In this document: positions 55,031 to 64,000 of the stretch, piece after piece
Position numbering within the stretch: position 1 is the stretch's first letter
Layout: each line of letters opens with the position of its first letter
Source: Chitinolyticbacter meiyuanensis
GTDB taxonomy: Bacteria; Pseudomonadota; Gammaproteobacteria; Burkholderiales; Chitinibacteraceae
DNA: 64,000 nt
Direction of reading: 5' to 3'
Assembly (NCBI RefSeq): GCF_008033135.1
Contig: NZ_CP041335.1
Location: 1,275,513 to 1,339,512 of the forward strand
Position numbers and translations under genes: made by a program
The notes under the pieces: generated by a model
Told to the model about the DNA's origin: nothing
What the model saw: only the letters and a program-made list of their open reading frames with translations
Database searches by the model: none

Positions 55031-55058
55031 AAAACGGGCGCCGTGGCGCCCGTTTTTC
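55031..55058. terminator. Terminator between lapE and the NUDIX gene
   Basis: Stem ACGGGCGCC / GGCGCCCGT with a 2-nt loop and an A/T flank on both sides (AAAA before, TTTTT after), between converging genes. Confidence 0.85.
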
Positions 55059-55066
55059 TTGCCCGG

Positions 55067-55615
55067 CTAGCGTGTTGCGCGGTGCTGCAGCCAGAACAGC
55101 CCGGAGACTGTCTTGGCATCGGTGATGCGGCCGCTCCGCACGCCGTCCACCAGCTCGTCCATGCCCATGGCCACCGTTTCGACAAACTCGCCCTCGTCCA
55201 GTCGGGCTTCTCCGGCAGTGAGGCCGCGCGCGATGAACAGGTGTATCTCCTCGGTGGTGTAGCTGATGATGGGGTGCAGCACGCCGAGGTAATCCCAGTC
55301 CCGCGCGGTGTAACCGGTTTCTTCCAGCAGCTCGCGCTGGCCGCAGGCAAGCGGTGTCTCGTCCGGATCGAGCTTGCCGGCCGGGAACTCGATGAATACC
55401 CGATCGAGCGGATAGCGGAACTGGCGCTCCATCAGCAGGCGCCCGTCGTCCAGCACCGGGATCACCATCACTGCACCGGGGTGCAGCACGTATTCACGAG
55501 TGGCCAGCCCACCGTCGGGCAGGCGGACGGTGTCGCGGTTGATGTGCAATAGAGCGCCGTCGAAGACGCGCTCGCTCTCGACTCGGGTTTCGATCAGGTG
55601 CTGGTCGTTGGCCAT
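55067..55615 (-). CDS. NUDIX hydrolase, ADP-ribose pyrophosphatase type
   Basis: A 182-aa enzyme with an intact Nudix box (G-KLDPDETPLACGQRELLEETGYT, residues about 90-113) preceded by the VRLPDGGLATREYVLHPGAVMVIPV pattern of NudF/ADP-ribose pyrophosphatases. It hydrolyses ADP-ribose or related nucleoside diphosphate sugars. The start is uncertain: ATG 55615 gives a family-like length, and ATG 55651 adds 12 residues. It lies about 160 nt downstream of acs on the same strand, after the acs terminator. Confidence 0.85.
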   Translation of the reverse strand: MANDQHLIETRVESERVFDGALLHINRDTVRLPDGGLATREYVLHPGAVMVIPVLDDGRLLMERQFRYPLDRVFIEFPAGKLDPDETPLACGQRELLEETGYTARDWDYLGVLHPIISYTTEEIHLFIARGLTAGEARLDEGEFVETVAMGMDELVDGVRSGRITDAKTVSGLFWLQHRATR

Positions 55616-55693
55616 GGCGGGAACCGGTTGAGGGGATGGCCGATTGTCCATGGCGTGGCAGTCAGTGGGAAGGGGCGGCGCTTGCGCCGGCGC

Positions 55694-55723
55694 AAAAAAA
55701 TGGCCCACCGTATCCGGAGGGCC
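55694..55723 (-). terminator. Terminator after acs
   Basis: Stem GGCCC / GGGCC with further internal pairing, followed on the minus strand by ATTTTTTT. Confidence 0.6.
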
Positions 55724-55771
55724 TCAAGGTTACTGCCGTGACTGGTTACTACAATCTGCCGCCTGTTCCGA

Positions 55772-57742
<1,971 letters not shown>

Positions 57743-57815
57743 TGCTGCTCCTTCTTGCCGAAAGTGTCAGTAACGCGAGGATGCGCGCTAATGTAAAACC
57801 CTTAGCCGCTGCAAT

Positions 57816-57855
57816 CCAATCGTGTTTTCTGATCCGGGGTATCAGTTCTGCTGAT
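57816..57855 (-). promoter_or_regulatory. Shared acetate-regulon operator-like motif, acs copy
   Basis: The plus-strand sequence follows CCAATCG-N3-TTTCTGAT-N7-ATCAG-N5-CTGAT exactly, ending 73 nt upstream of the acs start. Identical architecture recurs at 59666 and 61902. It is followed by a perfect inverted repeat TTGCACCAA-C-TTGGTGCAA at 57861-57879. Confidence 0.7.
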
Positions 57856-57875
57856 CTAAGTTGCACCAACTTGGT

Positions 57876-57903
57876 GCAAAAACAGGGCGCCTCAGCGCCC
57901 TGT
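57876..57903 (-). terminator. Terminator after the MFS gene
   Basis: Stem ACAGGGCGC / GCGCCCTGT (57882-57903) with a 4-nt loop, followed on the minus strand by TTTTTG. Confidence 0.8.
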
Positions 57904-57920
57904 CGTTGGGGGAGCGTGGT

Positions 57921-59567
57921 TCAGTCGTCGGCGTAGATATCGCGATCCTTGGTTTCCGGCACGCAGAACACGCCGATCACGAAGGTGGCCAGTGCCACGA
58001 CGATGGGATACCACAGGCCGTAGTAGATGTTGCCGGTCGCGGCCACCATGGCGAAGGCCACCGTCGGCAGGAAGCCGCCGAACCAGCCGTTGCCGATGTG
58101 GTAGGGCAGTGACATCGACGAGTAGCGGATGCGGGTGGGAAAGAGCTCCACCAGCCAGGCCGCGATCGGGCCGTACACCATGGTCACGAACAGTACCAGG
58201 ATGGTCAGCAGCACGATCACCATCGGCGTGTTCATCTGCTCCGGATCCGCCTTGGCCGGGTAGCCGCCGGTGGTCAGCGCGGCGCCGAGTGCGAGGTTGA
58301 ACGCATCGGACTTGGCGGTGAACTCCTCCTTCGGCAAACCCACGCCCTCGAAGCTCTCGATGCGAGTGCCGCCCACCGTGACAGTGGCGACGGTGCCGGC
58401 CGGTGCGGCTTGGTTGGTATAGGGCACACCCTTCTTCGCCAGCGCGGTCTTGATGATGTCGCACGATTGCTTGAAGGACGCCTTGCCGATCGGATCGAAC
58501 TGGAAGGCGCAGCGTTCAGGATCGGCCGTGACCACCACAGGTGCGGTGGCAACTGCCTGTTCCAGGGCCGGATTGGCGAAGTGGGTGAGCCCCTTGAAGA
58601 TGGGGAAGTAGGCGAGCGCGGCGATCAGGCAGCCGGCCAGGATGATGCGCTTGCGGCCGATCCGGTCCGACAGCGAGCCGAAGAAGATGAAGAACGGCGT
58701 GGCAATCGCCAGCGAGACGGCGATCAGGATGTCGGCGCGGTTGGCATCGACGCCTAGCGTCTTGGTCAGGAAGAAGAGGGCATAGAACTGGCCGGTGTAC
58801 CACACCACGGCCTGACCGGCCGTGCCGCCGAACAGCGACAGCAGCACTACCTTGAGGTTGGGCCAGCGCAGGAAGGCTTCGGTCAAAGGGGCCTTGGAGT
58901 GGCGGCCTTGCTCCTTCATCTTCTTGAACACTGGCGATTCGTTCAGCTGCAGCCGGATGTACACCGACACGATCAGCAGCACGATGGAGACGAGGAAGGG
59001 CACGCGCCAGCCCCAATCCTCGAAGGCCTCCTTGCCGAAGCTGTTGCGGCAGATCCAGATCACCAGCAGCGACAGGAACAAGCCGAGCGTCGCCGTGGTC
59101 TGGATCCAGCTGGTGAAGAAGCCGCGCTTGCCGTGCGGCGCATGCTCGGCGACATAGGTCGCGGCGCCGCCGTACTCGCCACCGAGCGCCAGGCCCTGCA
59201 GCAGCCGCAGGATGATCAGGATCACCGGCGCCGCCACGCCGATGCTGGCGTAGCCCGGCAACAGGCCGACGATGGCGGTGGAAGTGCCCATGATCAGGAT
59301 GGTGATCAGGAAGGTGTACTTGCGGCCGATCATGTCACCGAGGCGGCCGAACACGATGGCGCCGAACGGGCGCACCGCGAAGCCTGCCGCGAAGGCCAGC
59401 AGCGCGAAGATGAAGGCGGTGGTTTCGTTGACGCCGGCAAAGAAATGCTTGGCGATGATGACTGCGAGCGAGCCGTACAGGTAGAAGTCGTACCACTCGA
59501 ACACCGTGCCCAGCGAAGACGCGAAGATGACGCGCTTCTCGTCCTTGGTGAGGGGTTGCTTTTCCAT
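57921..59567 (-). CDS. MFS transporter, metabolite:H+ symporter (MHS) family, with long periplasmic insertion
   Basis: A 548-aa 12-TM carrier with MHS hallmarks (SSLGTVFEWYDFYLYGSL, RPFGAIVFGRLGDMIGRK, LQGLALGGEYGGAATYVAEHAP, GSLSDRIGRKR). Between about residues 335 and 445 it has an extra, largely polar segment with two Cys residues (PERCAF and KQSCDI) that should lie in the periplasm and could form a disulfide. Substrates of the family include small carboxylates and betaines. The operator shared with acs and actP points to acetate or a related acid. GGAG spacing favours the second ATG (59567). Confidence 0.88.
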   Translation of the reverse strand: MEKQPLTKDEKRVIFASSLGTVFEWYDFYLYGSLAVIIAKHFFAGVNETTAFIFALLAFAAGFAVRPFGAIVFGRLGDMIGRKYTFLITILIMGTSTAIVGLLPGYASIGVAAPVILIILRLLQGLALGGEYGGAATYVAEHAPHGKRGFFTSWIQTTATLGLFLSLLVIWICRNSFGKEAFEDWGWRVPFLVSIVLLIVSVYIRLQLNESPVFKKMKEQGRHSKAPLTEAFLRWPNLKVVLLSLFGGTAGQAVVWYTGQFYALFFLTKTLGVDANRADILIAVSLAIATPFFIFFGSLSDRIGRKRIILAGCLIAALAYFPIFKGLTHFANPALEQAVATAPVVVTADPERCAFQFDPIGKASFKQSCDIIKTALAKKGVPYTNQAAPAGTVATVTVGGTRIESFEGVGLPKEEFTAKSDAFNLALGAALTTGGYPAKADPEQMNTPMVIVLLTILVLFVTMVYGPIAAWLVELFPTRIRYSSMSLPYHIGNGWFGGFLPTVAFAMVAATGNIYYGLWYPIVVALATFVIGVFCVPETKDRDIYADD

Positions 59568-59665
59568 TGCCATCTCCAGTGTGCCCCGACGCGCGGGCTG
59601 AGAATTGGGGTGTCATCATCGCAAGGATGATTGCGACTGAATCTAAGAAGCGGTTTGGGGACATG

Positions 59666-59705
59666 CCAATCGGATTTTCTGATGCACCAAATCAGCATTT
59701 CTGAT
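59666..59705 (-). promoter_or_regulatory. Shared acetate-regulon operator-like motif, MFS copy
   Basis: CCAATCG-N3-TTTCTGAT-N7-ATCAG-N5-CTGAT on the plus strand, ending 98 nt before the MFS start. Spacings are identical to the acs and yjcH copies although the N positions differ. Confidence 0.7.
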
Positions 59706-59791
59706 GGTGCATCGCGTCAGCTGGTGGTGCAAGAAGGGCGTGGGAAAGATTGCAGGGTTTGTCATCCGCGTTGCGACTGGTGTGGGCATGA

Positions 59792-59818
59792 AAAAGGCGC
59801 GGCCGTGGCCGCGCCTTG
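59792..59818 (-). terminator. Terminator after actP
   Basis: A palindromic stem AAGGCGCGGCC-GT-GGCCGCGCCTT (59794-59817) with a TTTTT run on the minus strand, 17 nt after the actP stop. Confidence 0.85.
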
Positions 59819-59834
59819 TAAAGACCGTTACCGG

Positions 59835-61523
59835 TCAGTGTTGTGATGCGCCTTCTGCGCCGATACCGGTCATCGCCCGGATGAACTGCGGCAGGAACAG
59901 CGCTTTTTCCCGCGCCGCCTGCGCGCTGGTATCGAGTACCGACACCAGCCAGATGCTGATGAAGGCGAGCGGCATCGAGAAGATGGCCGGATTTTCGTAC
60001 GGGAAGATCGCAGCGGCGTGGCCCAGCGTCTTCACCCATACGGCCGGCCCCAACACGATCATCACCACGGCGCTGACGAGGCCGATCAGGCCGCCGATCA
60101 CCGCGCCGCGCGTGGTCAGCCCCTTCCAGAACATCGAGAGGAACAGCACCGGGAAGTTGGCGGAGGCTGCGATGGCGAACGCGAGGCCGACCATGAAGGC
60201 GACGTTCTGGTTCTCGAACGCGATCCCGAGCACGATGGCAACGAGGCCGAGCACCACGGTGGCGATCTTGGAGACGCGGATTTCCTTCGCCTCATCGGCA
60301 TGGCCACGGGCGAATACATTGGCGTAGAGGTCGTGCGACACCGCCGATGCACCCGACAGCGCGAGGCCCGAAACCACGGCGAGGATGGTGGCGAAGGCCA
60401 CGGCCGAGATGAAGCCGAGGAAGTAGTCGCCACCGACGGCTCCAGCCAAGTGTACCGCCGCCATGTTGGCACCACCGATCAGCTGCTGCACCGGGTTACC
60501 GTCCTTCATGATGGTCTCGGTGAATTCGGGCTTGCCGAGTACCAGCATGATGGCGCCGAAACCGATGATGAAGGTCAGGATGTAGAAGTAACCGATGAAG
60601 CCGGTGGCGACGAACACACTCTTGCGCGCTTCCTTGGCGTCCTTCACCGTGAAGAAGCGCATCAGGATGTGCGGCAGGCCGGCGGTGCCGAACATCAGGC
60701 CCACGCCCAGTGAGATCGCGTCGATCGGATTGGAGACCAGGCCGCCCGGACTCATGATGGCCTGTGCCTTGGGGTGACCGGCCACGGCGGTCTGGAACAG
60801 GCTCTCGAAGCTGAAACCGGTGGCCGCGAGCACCATCACCGCCATGAAGGTGGCGCCAGCCAGCAGCATGATGGCCTTGATGATCTGCACCCAGGTGGTC
60901 GCCAGCATGCCGCCGAAGGTGACGTACAGCACCATCAACACGCCGACGAGAACTACCGCCGAGCTGTAGCTCATGCCGAACAGCAGCTGGATCAGCTTGC
61001 CGGCACCGACCATCTGTGCGATCAGGTAGAGCGCCACCACCACCAGCGTGCCGACGGCGGCAAAGGTGCGCACTGGTGTCTGCGCCAAGCGATACGAGGC
61101 GACATCGGCAAAGGTGAACTTGCCGAGGTTGCGCAGCCGCTCGGCTACCAGGAAGGTGATGATGGGCCAGCCGACCAGGAAGCCGATCGAGTAGATCAGG
61201 CCATCGAAGCCGCTCGTCATCACCAGCGCCGAGATACCCAGAAAGGACGCCGCCGACATGTAGTCGCCAGCGATCGCGAGGCCGTTCTGGAAGCCGCTGA
61301 TGCCGCCGCCCGCCGCGTAGAAATCCTTGGCCGAGCGGGTGCGCCGCGACGCCCACCAGGTGATGCCCAGTGTGAAGGCGACAAAGACGAAGAACATCAC
61401 GATGGCGTGCCAGTTCAGGCTGCGCTGGTGTACTTCGCCACTGATGGCATCGGCGGCCCAGGCGGGCAGGGCAAGGGCCTGTGCGGCGAGCGCGACGGCG
61501 AGGTTGCGGTGGCGGCGGTTCAT
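59835..61523 (-). CDS. actP: Cation/acetate symporter ActP
   Basis: A 562-aa sodium:solute symporter family protein with a cleavable signal-like N-terminus (ALPAWA-ADA) and about 13 TM segments. Key ActP stretches include [41 protein letters not shown] and [33 protein letters not shown]. It imports acetate with a cation and feeds acs. The ATG overlaps the yjcH stop (ATGA), so the two are translationally coupled. Confidence 0.94.
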   Translation of the reverse strand: MNRRHRNLAVALAAQALALPAWAADAISGEVHQRSLNWHAIVMFFVFVAFTLGITWWASRRTRSAKDFYAAGGGISGFQNGLAIAGDYMSAASFLGISALVMTSGFDGLIYSIGFLVGWPIITFLVAERLRNLGKFTFADVASYRLAQTPVRTFAAVGTLVVVALYLIAQMVGAGKLIQLLFGMSYSSAVVLVGVLMVLYVTFGGMLATTWVQIIKAIMLLAGATFMAVMVLAATGFSFESLFQTAVAGHPKAQAIMSPGGLVSNPIDAISLGVGLMFGTAGLPHILMRFFTVKDAKEARKSVFVATGFIGYFYILTFIIGFGAIMLVLGKPEFTETIMKDGNPVQQLIGGANMAAVHLAGAVGGDYFLGFISAVAFATILAVVSGLALSGASAVSHDLYANVFARGHADEAKEIRVSKIATVVLGLVAIVLGIAFENQNVAFMVGLAFAIAASANFPVLFLSMFWKGLTTRGAVIGGLIGLVSAVVMIVLGPAVWVKTLGHAAAIFPYENPAIFSMPLAFISIWLVSVLDTSAQAAREKALFLPQFIRAMTGIGAEGASQH

Positions 61524-61831
61524 GCGCGCACCTCCCGCACCAGTTCGGCATTGAGCTGGTCGAACTCGCGGTTGGCGCGGCGTACGTAGATGCCGGTGAT
61601 GACGAAGGCCGACACGATCACGAAGATGCCGGCGGGGATGCCGATGGTGGTCACGCTGCCCGCCGCGATCGGCGTGCCGAAGGTGGCCGGCGAGAATGCG
61701 ATGATGAGGATGAAGCCGTAGTAGATGGCCAGCATCACGATCGACAGCAACCAGCCGAAGCGGGTCTTCTTACGCACGAGTTCGGCGAACTTGGGGTTGT
61801 CCTCGATTCGGCGGATCAGGGTTTCATCCAT
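61520..61831 (-). CDS. yjcH: DUF485 membrane protein YjcH
   Basis: A 103-aa two-TM protein (segments about 28-50 and 62-86) preceding actP, the arrangement found in E. coli acs-yjcH-actP. The sequence [23 protein letters not shown] is typical of DUF485. GGAG sits 8 nt before the ATG at 61831. Probable accessory subunit of the symporter. Confidence 0.92.
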   Translation of the reverse strand: MDETLIRRIEDNPKFAELVRKKTRFGWLLSIVMLAIYYGFILIIAFSPATFGTPIAAGSVTTIGIPAGIFVIVSAFVITGIYVRRANREFDQLNAELVREVRA

Positions 61832-61901
61832 GCTTGTCTCCGGTGGAGCGCGGACCGGCCGCGCCAGCGAAGCCAATCTAAAAGTCGCGCTCGGCCCCTC
61901 G

Positions 61902-61941
61902 CCAATCGCAATTTCTGATATTGCGGATCAGCAATCCTGAT
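61902..61941 (-). promoter_or_regulatory. Shared acetate-regulon operator-like motif, yjcH-actP copy
   Basis: CCAATCG-N3-TTTCTGAT-N7-ATCAG-N5-CTGAT, ending 70 nt before the yjcH start and lying between yjcH and the divergent lysR-type gene. A regulator bound here could control both. Confidence 0.7.
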
Positions 61942-62048
61942 GTTGCGCCGCAAAAATGGGTCAAGGGCTTTGTACGTCTGGCTTGGCGGGGTGACCGTTC
62001 CGCGCACCAGAAAAAGACAGGGTGCGCCAAACTAGGGATAATCCTGAT

Positions 62049-62933
62049 ATGGAAATCTACCAACTGCGCACGCTGGTCGCGGTTGCCCAGCAGGGGCACC
62101 TGACCCAGGCTGCCGAGCTGCTGCACCTGTCGCAGCCGGCGGTGACCGCCCAGATCAAGGCCTTGGAAGAGGAACTCGGCATCGCCTTGTTCGAGCGCTA
62201 TCCGGGTGGTGTCCAGCTCACCGAAGCAGGCAAGATGCTATTGCCTGATGCCGAGCGCATCCTGGCCCTGTCACGCGACATGCTGCACCGCGCCCGGGCG
62301 ATGGCGGGCGAACCCAAAGGCAAGCTGCGCATCGGCACTATCGGTGTGCCGGCCCGCCTCAAGCTGGGGCCGCTGCTGGCGGTGCTGCGCGAGCGCTATC
62401 CGCTGATCACCGTGCAGACCCAACACGCGATCTCCGGCGTGGTGCTGAACGACGTGCGCAAGAAGGCCTTGGATGGCGGCTTCTACCTTGGCCGCAATCC
62501 CTATCAGAACGTGAACACGCTGGCATTGTCCGAGCTGCGTTTTTGCGTGGCGATGCCAGCTGCATGGGTCGATGCCTATGCTGAGGCGGACTGGAAAGTG
62601 CTCGGCCAGGCGCCATGGCTGGGCTTGTCGCAGTTCACCAGTCTGTCGTCGATCACGCAGGAGCTGTGGCGCGAGCGCAATATCGCGCCCAAGAAGGTGG
62701 GCGAGTTCGACGAGGAGGCGACGCTGGTGGAGATGCTGAAGGCGGGCGTCGGCATCTCCATCCTGGCGGAGCGCACCGCGCAGCGCTTTGCCGCCGATGG
62801 CTCGATCACCCTCTGGCGTGGCGGCGAGATCGTGATCACGGCGCCGCTGCAGTTCATCTATTCGGCAGAGCGCGAGATGGATCCGATGATCGGCATGCTG
62901 CGCGAAGTGCTGCGCGAAGTCTGGTCGCTCTAG
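62049..62933 (+). CDS. LysR-family transcriptional regulator
   Basis: A 294-aa LTTR. The N-terminal winged HTH (LRTLVAVAQQGHLTQAAELLHLSQPAVTAQIKALEEELGIALFER) is followed by the periplasmic-binding-like effector domain (from GKLRIGTIGVPARLKLGPLL). The ATG at 62049 gives the canonical MEIYQLRTL start, and AGGGA lies about 10 nt upstream. Divergent from yjcH-actP with the shared 40-bp motif in between, so it is the leading candidate to bind that motif at acs, MFS and actP. Effector unknown. Confidence 0.88.
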   Translation: MEIYQLRTLVAVAQQGHLTQAAELLHLSQPAVTAQIKALEEELGIALFERYPGGVQLTEAGKMLLPDAERILALSRDMLHRARAMAGEPKGKLRIGTIGVPARLKLGPLLAVLRERYPLITVQTQHAISGVVLNDVRKKALDGGFYLGRNPYQNVNTLALSELRFCVAMPAAWVDAYAEADWKVLGQAPWLGLSQFTSLSSITQELWRERNIAPKKVGEFDEEATLVEMLKAGVGISILAERTAQRFAADGSITLWRGGEIVITAPLQFIYSAEREMDPMIGMLREVLREVWSL

Positions 62934-62971
62934 CCTTGCTTCACAGCTGATCCCGGTTCCGTGCAGCCAAA

Positions 62972-63000
62972 CAAAAACCCCGCCGAGGCGGGGTTTTTGT
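62972..63000. terminator. Bidirectional terminator between the lysR-type gene and rpmG
   Basis: Stem AAAAACCCCGCC / GGCGGGGTTTTT with a short GA loop between converging genes. Confidence 0.9.
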
Positions 63001-63026
63001 TCAAGTCCCAGCAGCCAGGGAGCGGC

Positions 63027-63182
63027 TTACTTGAGCTTGGTTTCTTTGTACATCACATGCTTGCGAGCGACGGGATCGAACTTCTTGATCTCCATCTTCT
63101 CAGGCATGGTGCGCTTGTTCTTGGTCGTGGTGTAGAAGTGACCAGTACCGGCGGACGATTCGAGCTTGATCTTTTCACGCAT
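63027..63182 (-). CDS. rpmG: 50S ribosomal protein L33
   Basis: A 51-aa protein [20 protein letters not shown]... ending [11 protein letters not shown], the full L33 sequence of the type without the zinc-binding Cys pairs, hence zinc-independent. Fourteen nt downstream of rpmB, with an AGGAG-like site (AAGGAG on the minus strand) before the ATG. Part of the conserved rpmBG operon. Confidence 0.97.
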   Translation of the reverse strand: MREKIKLESSAGTGHFYTTTKNKRTMPEKMEIKKFDPVARKHVMYKETKLK

Positions 63183-63196
63183 GATCGGTCAACTCC

Positions 63197-63430
63197 TTAC
63201 AGTTCGCCACGAGCGCGCAGATCGGCCAGGACGACGTCGATGCCGTTCTTGTCGATGGTGCGCAGGGCTGCGTTGGAAACGCGCAGGCGTACCCAACGGT
63301 TTTCGCTCTCAACCCAGAAACGGCGCGATTGCAGGTTCGGGAGGAAGCGACGCTTGGTCTTGTTGTTGGCGTGGGAAACGTTGTTCCCGGTTACCGGGCG
63401 CTTGCCGGTAACTTTGCATACTCGTGCCAT
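63197..63430 (-). CDS. rpmB: 50S ribosomal protein L28
   Basis: A 77-aa protein starting [29 protein letters not shown], the standard L28 sequence. AGGGA lies 8-9 nt upstream of the ATG at 63430; the longer frame to 63493 is not supported. First gene of rpmBG. Confidence 0.97.
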   Translation of the reverse strand: MARVCKVTGKRPVTGNNVSHANNKTKRRFLPNLQSRRFWVESENRWVRLRVSNAALRTIDKNGIDVVLADLRARGEL

Positions 63431-63519
63431 GATTGAAGTTCCCTGACTTCCGGAAAAACCGAGTTTATAGCATGGATGGCCATGCCCGTTCAAGTCGAGT
63501 TTCCCGGCTGTGGTTTATG

Positions 63520-64000
63520 CTATTCGGACGGTGGTGCCAGCACCGTGCGGTTGCCGTTGGTCTCCATCGGGCTCACCAGGCCGGCAGCTTCCATCTGTTC
63601 GATCAGACGGGCGGCGCGATTGTAGCCGATGCGCAGCTGGCGTTGCACCGATGAGATCGACGCCCTGCGGCTCTTGATGACAAAGGCTACTGCCTCGTCG
63701 TAGAGCGCATCCGCTTCTGGGTCGCCGCTGCCGCCACCTTCCCACGGCGCACCACCGCCACCGGCGGCCTCGGCCTCGAACCCGCCATTGAGGATGCCCT
63801 CGACGTAATCGGGCTCGCCGAACTGCTTCAGGTGCTCCACCACGCGGTGCACTTCGTCGTCGGCGCAGAAGGCACCATGCACCCGCTGCGGGTAACCGGT
63901 GCCCGGCGGCAGGAACAGCATGTCGCCCTGGCCCAGCAGTGCCTCGGCGCCCATCTGGTCGAGGATGGTGCGGCTGTCCACCTTGCTGGACACCTGGAAT
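63520..64000 (-). CDS. ftsK: DNA translocase FtsK, C-terminal end (cut by window end)
   Basis: The open frame enters from the window edge with [33 protein letters not shown], the conserved end of the FtsK motor, and continues through the linker to the gamma winged-helix domain ([47 protein letters not shown]) that reads KOPS sequences. It moves chromosome termini through the septum at division. A Gly-rich loop ([17 protein letters not shown]) separates motor and gamma domain. Confidence 0.95.
   Translation of the reverse strand, partial: FQVSSKVDSRTILDQMGAEALLGQGDMLFLPPGTGYPQRVHGAFCADDEVHRVVEHLKQFGEPDYVEGILNGGFEAEAAGGGGAPWEGGGSGDPEADALYDEAVAFVIKSRRASISSVQRQLRIGYNRAARLIEQMEAAGLVSPMETNGNRTVLAPPSE

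Overview
The window is a high-GC chromosomal segment of a Gram-negative bacterium, most likely a betaproteobacterium and perhaps of the order Neisseriales. That placement is an inference from the LapABCDEG adhesion set, the membrane-anchored c5-type cytochrome, the yjcH-actP/acs block, rpmB-rpmG and gene content in general. No rRNA or phylogenetic marker was available to test it.

Region 1 (1 to about 13.4 kb) is an accessory island with mixed, partly AT-rich composition. It holds the N-terminus of a UvrD-like helicase cut by the window edge, a small orphan gene with its own terminator, and a complete Wadjet operon jetABCD (9058 to 1437, minus strand). Upstream of jetA on the same strand is an overlapping pair: an Nmad2-like protein and a C39-like cysteine peptidase. 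Next come a multiply frameshifted gene remnant, a triple zinc-ribbon protein, and two gene cassettes separated by a well-formed integron attC site (12692-12825) with no integrase in the window. The island ends at a comEC truncated to its first 226 residues.

Region 2 (13.4 to 28.3 kb) is core-type chromosome: a UbiH-family FAD hydroxylase, dsbC, an RquA-like methyltransferase (rhodoquinone synthesis), a VOC protein, a complete dipeptide ABC transporter dppABCDF, a DUF2860 outer-membrane protein, a BLUF-like protein that lacks the photochemical Tyr and Gln, a dienelactone hydrolase with a Tat signal, a SugE/Gdx guanidinium exporter, a dihaem c-type cytochrome, tRNA-Arg(CCG) and a small conserved protein.

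Region 3 (28.3 to 55.0 kb) is a surface-adhesion locus of the Lap type. lapB-lapC-luxR form an overlapping operon (T1SS ATPase, membrane-fusion protein, regulator). A giant adhesin gene of about 17.7 kb follows. It carries an N-terminal retention module with a TAAG LapG site, six near-identical 1245-bp repeats, four 978-bp repeats, five 330-bp repeats, a PA14 domain, a jelly-roll-like domain, RTX repeats and a T1SS signal. One repeat copy has lost a C from a C4 run (39797-39799), which splits the gene into two frames. lapD and lapG follow in convergent orientation, and lapE (TolC) carries a C-terminal NTF2-like extension.

Region 4 (55.0 to 64.0 kb) holds a NUDIX hydrolase, acs, an MHS-family MFS transporter, yjcH-actP and a divergent LysR regulator, then rpmG, rpmB and the C-terminal end of ftsK. 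The three transcription units acs, MFS and yjcH-actP share a 40-bp sequence of identical architecture upstream of their starts, which looks like an undescribed operator tying the MFS protein to acetate metabolism.
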